The position numbers and the translations under genes were made by a program. Shown one piece after another: positions 5,086 through 11,109 of a DNA stretch of 12,716 nucleotides. Origin of the DNA: Candidatus Zixiibacteriota bacterium (GTDB taxonomy: Bacteria > Zixibacteria > MSB-5A5 > CAIYYT01); contig JAPLUP010000490.1 in assembly GCA_026397575.1 (NCBI GenBank), positions 1 through 12,716 of the forward strand, in the 5' to 3' direction. Each line of letters opens with the position of its first letter. Within the stretch, counting starts at the first letter, position 1. The notes under the pieces are model-generated. The model did no database searches, was not told the DNA's origin, and worked only from the letters and a program-made list of their open reading frames with translations.

Positions 5086-7269
5086 TTAGATGATTCGGTA
5101 CTTGCGCAGCTTGTTGCGAAGTGTCGATACCGGAATCCCCAATTCTTTTGCTGCGGAAGTTTGGCAGCCAGAATTACGTTTCAACGCGGCGAGGAACTTC
5201 GCGCGCTCAGCGTTATCAGAGTCGACCATTAACAACTGGTCCATTCTGACTTTCAGGCGGCCCACCAACTCAGCAAGGAGACGCGACGGCGTCAGCGTGA
5301 CCGCCTTCTTCAGCACACCCCTCAACTCGCGCACGTTGCCCGGCCAGTCATATACAGCAAAGCCACAGTGCTCCACAATCAGAGTTGTCTCTCTCAGATC
5401 AAAACTCCCAAATCCGAGTTGCTTCAGAAAGCGCTGGAGGAGCAGCGGCAGATCGCCATTGCGAGCGCGGAGCGGTGGAAGATGCAGATGGAGACCTTGC
5501 AGTCGATAAAAGAGATCCTGCCGAAACAACCGTGCTTCGACTCGCTCCTCGAGATCACCGTTCGTCATCGCGATGAATCGCACATCGACCGGCCGTGGCA
5601 AGCCTCCGCCTACTCGCCGCATTGTCCCTTCTTCGATCACTTGGAGCAATCTCGCCTGCATGTCCAAGGGAAGTTCTACGATCTCATTCAGACAGAATGT
5701 GCCGCCGTCCGCCAATTCGATTACGCCTGCTTTGTTTCGGTCCGCCCGCGAATGGGAGCCCTTCTCGTAACCGAACAATTCGGAATCAATCAGTTCGCGC
5801 GGAAATCGCGACATATTTTCGTTGCAGAAAGGACCGGCGGCGCGTTTTGAATGACAATGGATGTACTTGGCCAGAAGATCTTTGCCCGTGCCCGTTTCGC
5901 CGGTGATCAGAACCGTCATGTCGGTATCGGCGAACCTCTTTGCATCAGCGAGGATTCTCAGCATCTCCGGGTCCTGTGTGATGATATCAGGTGTCTCAAT
6001 GCTGTTCTTGCCGTTGCGGAAGACCTTTGGTTGCAGTTTCATGGAAGTCAGTTGCACAATCGCCTTCTCCACCTGTGACACCCGCTTCGGGACGTCCATT
6101 TCGACAAACAGCGTTTTGGCCCGCTGCAAATGCTCCGAGCGCGAAGCCGAGGAGTGTACAGTCGATTGCCCGGCTGCAAAGTGTGTCAACGCCAGTTCGT
6201 ATCGCGCGCCACATTGCTGCAAAAGATCAATCGACTTCTGAAAGAAATCACGGGCGACATCATGGTCACGGTCATGTTCGGCGATCTGTGCTTGAGCCCG
6301 CCAAAGCGCAGCAAGTTCGATCCGTTCGTTGATCTTGGTGATTGCGGCTTTGGCTGCAATCGCAGTCTCTTTGGCCTTATCCCAATTGCCCTCCGCAATA
6401 TAGACATCGGTCAGCATACGCAAAGTCTGAGCAACAGCAGACGCGGTTGGTTCAGGCATATCGAAAACCTGCTGATAGTATTCCTTGGCCTTCCCATAGT
6501 TACCTTGGAAGAATTCGTTCATGCCGAGGAATTCAAGACAGACCGTCTGGTCACGCTTAATATGCGAACGCGCGTAAACAGTCGCTGCATCCTTGAGATT
6601 CTCCCGCGCGTCCTCGTACTCAAGAAGAAGCACTAGCCTTTGCCCACTATGTTGTCGGACATGGGCGATGTCCATTACTCCAAGCGGTCCAGAGCGAATT
6701 TCGTCAAGAATGGAACGACATACATTCAGGTCCCCTGAAAACAAAGTCACCAAGCAGCGGTTGAGATTGCACACTCTAACTTCTGCTGCGGTGTTGTACT
6801 TCCTCGCATAGGACAAGGCATCAGCAAGGACGTCACGAGCCTGCGTCAGATCACCACCCTCAAAGTGGGAAAGACCCAAGCCAACTAGCGATCCACAGAT
6901 ACCTGGATAATCGCGAGCTCGTTTGCGCGACACCAGCGCTTCAACAAAAGTCTCTATTGCATCTTGAGTTCTGCCTTGTGCTCTGTAGATCAAGCCCATC
7001 AAGTGTTTCTCGTTGGCATAGAGAACATGGTCTGCGGTAAGTTGGCAAAGCCGTAGAGCTCCACGCAACTTGGAAAGAGCCCTCCCATATTCGCCGCGCC
7101 GAAACAAGCAGCGAGCATACAAGTAATAGTATTCTGAATAGTCAATCTTGCCCAAACCTTCAATTGTTCGCAGGCTAATCGACTCCACGGCAACAAGCGC
7201 CTCCTCATGATCATTCCGATTCAGGAGGTCAGCGACTGAGGTCAATCGGCTCTGCAACGTATTAGACAT
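5086..7269 (-). CDS. TPR-AAA+-Fis regulator, sigma-54-activator type with degenerate GAFTGA
   Basis: A 727-residue cytoplasmic regulator. Residues about 40-400 are TPR-like helical repeats (for example YARCLFRRGEYGRALSKL and LGLSHFEGGDLTQARDVLADAL), a likely protein- or peptide-sensing region. An AAA+ domain follows (about 430-655): Walker A GETGTGKD (457-464), the L1 loop (504-509), Walker B GGTFCLNE (522-529), arginine-finger segment FRQDLFYRL (582-590) and WPGNVREL (642-649). A Fis-type helix-turn-helix is at the C-terminus (about 694-722). Two key positions are changed: GAFTGA, needed to touch sigma-54, reads GSHSRA, and the Walker B aspartate is Asn528 with the following Glu kept. It may therefore work without sigma-54 or with altered ATPase. 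I chose the ATG at 7269 because GAGG lies 7 bases upstream; the ATG at 7275 adds two residues with no proper spacing. It lies 17 bases after the small exported-protein gene. Confidence 0.88.
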   Translation of the reverse strand: MSNTLQSRLTSVADLLNRNDHEEALVAVESISLRTIEGLGKIDYSEYYYLYARCLFRRGEYGRALSKLRGALRLCQLTADHVLYANEKHLMGLIYRAQGRTQDAIETFVEALVSRKRARDYPGICGSLVGLGLSHFEGGDLTQARDVLADALSYARKYNTAAEVRVCNLNRCLVTLFSGDLNVCRSILDEIRSGPLGVMDIAHVRQHSGQRLVLLLEYEDARENLKDAATVYARSHIKRDQTVCLEFLGMNEFFQGNYGKAKEYYQQVFDMPEPTASAVAQTLRMLTDVYIAEGNWDKAKETAIAAKAAITKINERIELAALWRAQAQIAEHDRDHDVARDFFQKSIDLLQQCGARYELALTHFAAGQSTVHSSASRSEHLQRAKTLFVEMDVPKRVSQVEKAIVQLTSMKLQPKVFRNGKNSIETPDIITQDPEMLRILADAKRFADTDMTVLITGETGTGKDLLAKYIHCHSKRAAGPFCNENMSRFPRELIDSELFGYEKGSHSRADRNKAGVIELADGGTFCLNEIVELPLDMQARLLQVIEEGTMRRVGGGLPRPVDVRFIAMTNGDLEERVEARLFRQDLFYRLQGLHLHLPPLRARNGDLPLLLQRFLKQLGFGSFDLRETTLIVEHCGFAVYDWPGNVRELRGVLKKAVTLTPSRLLAELVGRLKVRMDQLLMVDSDNAERAKFLAALKRNSGCQTSAAKELGIPVSTLRNKLRKYRII

Positions 7270-7286
7270 CCCCATTCCTCGATTCT

Positions 7287-7667
7287 CTAATCAATGTCAT
7301 GCCCGCCGTTGTCTCTTATCGGTGCGATCTCGTACTTGAGCCCTGAATGATTGTTGGGATCAGTGCTGCTCTTCTGCGGTTCACCCGGTAGCGAGGGTTT
7401 GGGATCGACGATATGAATGTCTGGCAAGCCAAGCCAGTCGCGCAGGTAATATCGAAACGCGCCAACGAAAATCGAACGCGTGGATGACGGTTGCATGCTC
7501 GCTGCTGCTTTAGAGGGTGATGTTTGAACGACCGCAGGTTTGCCCGTCGTGGTTTGGGTCGTTGCTTTCCCGGGCTGCGCGCTGTTGCCTGCCAACACCG
7601 GCGCGGAAAGTACGAATACCCCGACGAGGATTAACAAAGTTGCCAAAGACATCAACTTTTTCAGCAT
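7287..7667 (-). CDS. Small exported protein, first gene of the regulator operon
   Basis: A 126-residue protein with a textbook signal peptide: MLKK, a hydrophobic core, then SAPVLA with likely cleavage after Ala26. The mature part begins with a Thr/Ser/Ala/Pro-rich linker (about 27-65), then a more ordered block with aromatic residues (FVGAFRYYLRDWLGLP, about 67-82) and a Pro/Asp/Gly-rich polar tail. No lipobox, no cysteine in the mature part, no known domain. It is the promoter-proximal gene of a two-gene unit with the TPR-AAA+ regulator (gap 17 bases). A strong promoter with an overlapping palindrome precedes it. The first ~30 codons and the promoter spacing recur at 10705-10903 in a truncated copy. 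Function unknown. A role as a signal or partner of the TPR protein is inference from co-transcription only. Confidence 0.75.
   Translation of the reverse strand: MLKKLMSLATLLILVGVFVLSAPVLAGNSAQPGKATTQTTTGKPAVVQTSPSKAAASMQPSSTRSIFVGAFRYYLRDWLGLPDIHIVDPKPSLPGEPQKSSTDPNNHSGLKYEIAPIRDNGGHDID
7577..7667 (-). repeat. Direct repeat, copy 1 (signal-peptide coding segment)
   Basis: These 91 bases match 10734-10824 without gaps at roughly four fifths of positions by eye, in the same orientation. They encode the signal peptide and the residues NSAQ. Similarity ends abruptly after that codon. The two copies are about 3.1 kb apart and bracket the lipoprotein-metalloprotease region. Confidence 0.85.
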
Positions 7668-7702
7668 AACATCTCTTTCTATGATTGCCCTTACGATTTT
7701 GA

Positions 7703-7720
7703 GTTACTTTCAATAGTAAC
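7703..7720. promoter_or_regulatory. Palindrome over the -10/start region, candidate operator
   Basis: GTTACT-ttcaat-AGTAAC is a perfect 6-6-6 inverted repeat. Its last three bases are part of the -10 element (7718-7723, read on the minus strand) and it covers the expected transcription start. A protein bound here would block the promoter, so an operator is the natural reading. A small hairpin at the 5' end of the transcript is the alternative. The regulator encoded in the operon is one candidate binder, but nothing in the sequence proves it. Confidence 0.5.
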
Positions 7721-7746
7721 ATAGGATTAGCCGCAATCGCTGTCAA
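7718..7746 (-). promoter_or_regulatory. Near-consensus sigma-70-type promoter of the exported protein-regulator operon
   Basis: Read on the minus strand: TTGACA (7746-7741), a 17-base spacer, and TATGTT (7723-7718). The -35 is perfect, the -10 matches 4 of 6, and the spacer is ideal. The predicted start near 7711 leaves a leader of about 44 bases before the ATG at 7667. Confidence 0.6.
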
Positions 7747-8135
7747 GTGGAATATCGACGTTTTGACGATCATTCTTGAGAAACTCGTGAAGCTTGGCGG
7801 AGTCTTCGTTGCAAGCAATTGTTATGCCGACCATTTTCTTTTGTCCGTATTACAAACTCGGACTGTGACTTAGCAAACCGGCATTATAGAACACAAAGTT
7901 TGGGCATGGTAGTTGCAATGGCTGTGAGCCGGTGGTTGGACGTGGAAGTCCGACTTTGGGATTTGATGTCCGTGCCCGCGCTGAGCCAGAATGCAATTGG
8001 AGTGCAAAACATGACTGACATAACAGATACTCCTTTCAGAGTGGAGCGAGGTCCTCCGCACGCTATCCTGAAAAAACGTGTTACGGCGACTCCACAAAAT
8101 GGGGACATTAAACGTCTGTAACAGCGGAGGAACTT
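7747..8135. other. About 390 bases with no supported gene
   Basis: An open frame of 100 residues on the plus strand (7819-8121) and a long minus-strand frame running into the lipoprotein gene have no domains, odd composition and no ribosome binding site. The stretch should hold the promoter for the lipoprotein-protease pair, but I see no convincing -35/-10 pair. Confidence 0.4.
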
Positions 8136-8172
8136 GGTGCGGGCTGCAAAGTACCGCTTTGCGGCCTGCGCC
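8136..8172. repeat. Strong 16-pair stem-loop upstream of the lipoprotein gene
   Basis: Arms 8136-8151 and 8157-8172 pair at all 16 positions as RNA on the plus strand, three of them G-U (45/63, 41/67 and 38/70 within the 8100 block), around a 5-base loop (taccg). It ends 42 bases before the ATG at 8215, so it would lie in the 5' leader of that transcript if the promoter is upstream. No T-run follows, so it is not a standard terminator. It could stabilise the message or hold regulation. Confidence 0.55.
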
Positions 8173-8214
8173 CGAAGATAGCTTAATTTCACACTCTGAA
8201 AGGGAGAGAAACAA

Positions 8215-8604
8215 ATGAAAATCGGAAACCTGAACATGTTGAAGACAAGAGCGTTCTTGGCAATTGGGCTTGTGCTGTCTTTGTGGGCTGTCGTTCAACT
8301 TGGTTGCTCGAAGGCTACGGTAACTGACGGGAAGGGAATTAGTGTCTATGGCCAGGTGAGGGACAGCATCACTGGTCTGTCCTTGCCGATCGCCTGGGTT
8401 ACATGGGGTGACACTGTCTCCGACCATGTACGCGACTATACGAACAGCGTAGGAGAATACTACCTTGGAGTTCCCATTCCCCCCTCGCATCCGCTGATTA
8501 TTGCGGGCAAGGAGGGATACCGAACCAAGACGCGTACGCTTCCGACTCCGATCAAGGACGAAATGACAGGAATTGACTTCGAATTGGTGAGGGACAGCAT
8601 GTAG
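8215..8604 (+). CDS. Small lipoprotein with carboxypeptidase-regulatory-like domain
   Basis: A 129-residue exported lipoprotein. The signal peptide (basic start, hydrophobic 12-28) ends in the lipobox VQLGC, giving Cys31 as the lipid anchor. The mature part begins with ISVYGQVRDSITGLSLPIAWVTW and continues through TNSVGEYYLGVPIP and GKEGYRTKT. This is the usual course of a CarboxypepD_reg-like (transthyretin-type beta sandwich) domain: G-x-V-x-D, an 'available for variation' loop, then T-x-x-x-G-x-Y. Such domains serve as surface or adhesion modules. AGGGAG lies 8 bases before the ATG at 8215, which supports this start over the internal ATG at 8236. It ends 40 bases before the metalloprotease gene on the same strand, so the two may be co-transcribed and both act outside the cytoplasm. 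Confidence 0.78.
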   Translation: MKIGNLNMLKTRAFLAIGLVLSLWAVVQLGCSKATVTDGKGISVYGQVRDSITGLSLPIAWVTWGDTVSDHVRDYTNSVGEYYLGVPIPPSHPLIIAGKEGYRTKTRTLPTPIKDEMTGIDFELVRDSM

Positions 8605-8644
8605 CGCCGCGCGCGAGTCTCTTCTGTCTTCAGAGGAGGTAGTC

Positions 8645-9814
8645 ATGCTTCGAAGACTTTTTTGGACAATTATTGGAGCAATAGCACTATGTGAGAATTG
8701 TTTTTCGGCGACGGCGTTGAAGTACATTGAATTCGCGACCGACCACTTTAACCAACTTGATTCGGCAATTCAAGCGGTGGAACAATCGGGGGCCACTGTT
8801 GTGCACATATTCCCGCCCAACTGCGTGCTCGCCATGCTTCCGGAGTCGGCTCAGCGTCTTGGCGAAAATTGCGTTGTCTATGACTCGCCCGCATCTTTCC
8901 GAAAGTCGGGAAAGAGCCCCATAAATGAACCGGCCTATATGGCGTGGAGTCACCTGTACGCAGGCGATACGGAAGTAGCCAGAAATCCCGGACAAATTCC
9001 AGCCCCTCTCACGGGATGCGTAAAGTACTTCGCCGATTCGACCGCGGCTGGCTATGATCCCAATGCGCGGACAAGCACTCCTGACTTATTCACTAGCAAC
9101 TACCTTGTCGGTAGAATAGCCCTTAGTATTATCCTGATGGAAAGCAACGGTGGTGATGAGAATTGGACACAGCAACAGACTAACAAGACGATTGCAGAAA
9201 TCGTCCAAGGAACCAATTTTCTCTCGTCCAGAGCAGCGGGATTCGGCGTCAAGGTCTCCTGGGTATACGAGACCCATTTGTCCGTGCCAACAAACTACGA
9301 ACCGATTGAGGGACTATCGGTTCCCATCGATCTCGGACCTCCTGGATTGGGTTTCTTCTGGATAGACGATGCACTCAGCTTCCTCGGATTTTCAAGTCAG
9401 TGGGACGGAGTTTTCACAATGGCCAACTCGCTACGGAAAAACTATCACGCTAACTGGGGCATGTCCACCTTTGTGGTAATGGATGAACATGTCCCTTCTC
9501 ACACGTTTCTCGACGGTAAGTTCGCGTATGTTACCTCGTATCGAAACTATCCTACTGCTGCGTACAATGCCTGTTTCATAGTTATGACGTACAACAACGG
9601 GGATTGGGGACCTGATGCCATGGATCAGGTCTTTCGGCACGAGGTCGGACATATCTTCCGAGCTCCAGATGAATACTACCAAGCGGGTTACGGCGGATGT
9701 GAAGAGGATGACTGCCCTAAGAAGTACGGATACCTTCAGGTCAACAATGGCAATTGTGAGCACTGCAACGACCACTCGGTGTTCTGCATCATGAGGCAGA
9801 GCGCCTATGAATAG
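8645..9814 (+). CDS. Secreted metzincin-like metalloprotease, N-terminal part up to an in-frame TAG
   Basis: A 389-residue open frame starting at an ATG with AGGAGG 5 bases upstream. A signal peptide (MLRRLFWTII to about Ser21-Ala22) directs export. The zinc site is HEVGH (332-336) followed by IFRAPDEY, so the third position of the metzincin pattern (HExxHxxxxxD) is Asp342, as in snapalysin-type enzymes, with Glu343 beside it. A Cys-rich stretch (352-381) leads to CIMR (381-384), a plausible Met-turn. The catalytic machinery is thus complete. The frame stops at TAG 9812-9814, but the same frame reopens at once and runs another 270 codons to 10627 with calcium-binding and dockerin sequences. 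The original protein was almost certainly one chain of about 660 residues. Truncated here, the product would keep the protease but lose the C-terminal modules. Substrate unknown. Confidence 0.85.
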   Translation: MLRRLFWTIIGAIALCENCFSATALKYIEFATDHFNQLDSAIQAVEQSGATVVHIFPPNCVLAMLPESAQRLGENCVVYDSPASFRKSGKSPINEPAYMAWSHLYAGDTEVARNPGQIPAPLTGCVKYFADSTAAGYDPNARTSTPDLFTSNYLVGRIALSIILMESNGGDENWTQQQTNKTIAEIVQGTNFLSSRAAGFGVKVSWVYETHLSVPTNYEPIEGLSVPIDLGPPGLGFFWIDDALSFLGFSSQWDGVFTMANSLRKNYHANWGMSTFVVMDEHVPSHTFLDGKFAYVTSYRNYPTAAYNACFIVMTYNNGDWGPDAMDQVFRHEVGHIFRAPDEYYQAGYGGCEEDDCPKKYGYLQVNNGNCEHCNDHSVFCIMRQSAYE

Positions 9815-9829
9815 TACTGCAACTACTCT

Positions 9830-10627
9830 TTGGGTCACCTGGGTTCGCGCGACAAGGATGGAGACGGTGTTTGCGATGCTATCGATCCCAACAACGGCGG
9901 TTGGATGTCAATTCCGAATGTGAATCTGGGTGACCTGATTCGTATCTACACCGTCCCGGGTGACTTCGTCAACCTGATCGGAATCACGGCGGACAATATG
10001 GGGACGCAGCCTGCCAACTATGTCATTTGGGACGGCCACAACTACGACAGTCAGGCGTGCACTACCCACACCAGCTACATTGTGACCGTTAACAAAGGAG
10101 AACCGTTCCAGCGGTGGCTTAATGGAGGAGACCCGAGCAACACTCCCGTCTTCACCGGTATCAACTACACTAACGGCAATCTGAGTTGGAATCTCGACAA
10201 GAGTTTCGCCTATGTTCGCTGTTTCATCTACGATGCGTCAAACAACCTGATTGCTCGCCCGATCTGGGATAAGCTATATGCTGCTCACTATCCGCAGTCG
10301 CTCGATATGGACTTTCTGCCGTCCGGGCAAACCTACACCGCTCGATTTTTCGGTTGGTGTCCCGATGGGGGCAAGTCACAGACGGTCAACTACAGCTTCA
10401 CGCATCAATGCGTCCATTGCGGTGATGCTGACGGCAGCGGCACGGTTGACATTAGCGATGCCGTCTACCTGATTGCATACATCTTTTCTGGCGGCCCCGC
10501 ACCGGGGGACTGTGGCTACCCGCAGGGGCTTGGAGACGCCAATGGCGACGGCGGTTTTGATATCTCTGACGCCGTGTACTTGATTGGGTACATCTTCTCG
10601 GGTGGCACTGCGCCTCACTGCCCATAG
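9830..10627 (+). CDS. C-terminal half of the metalloprotease with tandem dockerin repeats, separated by an amber codon
   Basis: In the same frame as the upstream protease; the frame is open from 9815. TTG at 9830 or ATG at 9905 could start it, but neither has a good ribosome binding site, so separate translation is doubtful. Order of parts, numbered from 9830: a calcium-binding DKDGDGVCDAID (8-19); a beta-rich module of about 170 residues (about 25-195) with VNLGDLIRIYTVPGD and several Trp and Cys; then two dockerin type I repeats, DADGSGTVDISDAVYLIAYI (199-218) and DANGDGGFDISDAVYLIGYI (236-255), each with Asp at calcium-loop positions and followed by FSGG-x-AP. Such dockerins are frequent at the C-termini of secreted proteins in Zixibacteria-like genomes; cellulosome assembly is not implied. 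If the TAG is read through, this is the surface or assembly end of the protease. Otherwise it is an untranslated remnant. Confidence 0.75.
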   Translation: MGHLGSRDKDGDGVCDAIDPNNGGWMSIPNVNLGDLIRIYTVPGDFVNLIGITADNMGTQPANYVIWDGHNYDSQACTTHTSYIVTVNKGEPFQRWLNGGDPSNTPVFTGINYTNGNLSWNLDKSFAYVRCFIYDASNNLIARPIWDKLYAAHYPQSLDMDFLPSGQTYTARFFGWCPDGGKSQTVNYSFTHQCVHCGDADGSGTVDISDAVYLIAYIFSGGPAPGDCGYPQGLGDANGDGGFDISDAVYLIGYIFSGGTAPHCP

Positions 10628-10704
10628 TTGACGACACAGTCTTGGTTGCGCCGTCAGGAGAGATTCTTGGCGGCGATTGGTTGGACTAATACGCGAAATT
10701 CCGT

Positions 10705-10824
10705 TTACCGAACAAGACCGAGAACGATCAACTGCGCGCTGTTGTCTGCCAACACCGGCGCGGAAAGTACAAATACCCCGACGAGGACCGGCAAGGTCGC
10801 TAACAACATCAATCTTCTGATCAT
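10705..10824 (-). pseudogene. Truncated second copy of the small exported protein (39 codons)
   Basis: ATG at 10824 opens a 39-residue frame. Its first 31 residues (MIRRLMLLATLPVLVGVFVL, then SAPVLADNSAQ) match the start of the exported protein at 7287-7667, which reads SAPVLAGNSAQ at the same place. After NSAQ the sequence diverges into LIVLGLVR and a TAA at 10705-10707. The signal peptide is intact, and cleavage after the Ala of VLA would leave DNSAQLIVLGLVR. It has its own strong promoter with the same -10 to ATG distance as the intact copy (51 versus 50 bases). A truncated paralog is the simplest view; a short exported peptide is possible because promoter and signal peptide are preserved. 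Confidence 0.65.
10734..10824 (-). repeat. Direct repeat, copy 2 (signal-peptide coding segment)
   Basis: Gap-free counterpart of 7577-7667 in the same orientation, about 75 of 91 positions equal by eye. The longest shared blocks are around the NSAQ/SAPVLA codons. Differences cluster near the N-terminal codons, where many still preserve hydrophobic character. Confidence 0.85.
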
Positions 10825-10875
10825 AAAATGTCTCTTGGTTTGAGTCTTGCTCTTTATAACGCTATCCTTAGGTGC

Positions 10876-10903
10876 AATATAGAATTGTTAATCTTTGTGT
10901 CAA
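10876..10903 (-). promoter_or_regulatory. Near-consensus promoter before the truncated copy
   Basis: Read on the minus strand: TTGACA (10903-10898), a 16-base AT-rich spacer, and TATATT (10881-10876), giving 6/6 and 5/6 matches. A perfect 10-base palindrome GGAAATTTCC (10905-10914) lies directly upstream of the -35 and could be a binding site. The rest of the gap to 11109 shows no gene. Confidence 0.6.
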
Positions 10904-11109
10904 GGGAAATTTCCGCTATGCCTGCCCACAATTTCGCTTCAAAAACGCCCCCATCTTTCCTATATTGCCGACCTTGCGGCGACAAGAATATGCCGCTGAA
11001 AATGAATGCTGTGTTCGCCCTCCGACCGGTTCTTGGAGCGGAAATCAGGGCGACTTGTATATGCATGAGTTGCCAGTGAACACCATTATGGGAACGGAGA
11101 CACGACTCA

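Noticed and set aside
5086..7275. Calling the TPR regulator an ordinary sigma-54 activator and looking for -24/-12 promoters
   Set aside because: The GAFTGA motif is absent and no TGGCA-N-TTGC pair with correct spacing was found near gene starts. TGGCA at 2812 and 8257 lacks the partner element.
7727..7834. Minus-strand 35-residue ORF (MVGITIACNEDSAKLHEFLK and a short tail)
   Set aside because: The translation looks plausible, but the frame overlaps the -35 and spacer of the strong operon promoter and has no ribosome binding site.
7870..8727. Long minus-strand ORF of 285 residues
   Set aside because: It lies antisense to the small lipoprotein gene and the protease start, both of which have good ribosome binding sites and export signals. 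No domain, erratic composition.
9812..9814. Genome-wide reassignment of TAG or routine pyrrolysine use
   Set aside because: TAG ends at least six other genes in the window at sensible positions, so TAG works as a normal stop. Local readthrough stays possible.
8215..10627. Cellulosome component because of the dockerin
   Set aside because: No cohesin or glycoside hydrolase is visible, and this dockerin style is widespread at the ends of many secreted proteins in Zixibacteria-like genomes.
7668..10733. Insertion sequence or transposon between the direct repeats
   Set aside because: No transposase or integrase, no terminal inverted repeats and no short target duplications. The repeats are coding segments of a paralogous gene.
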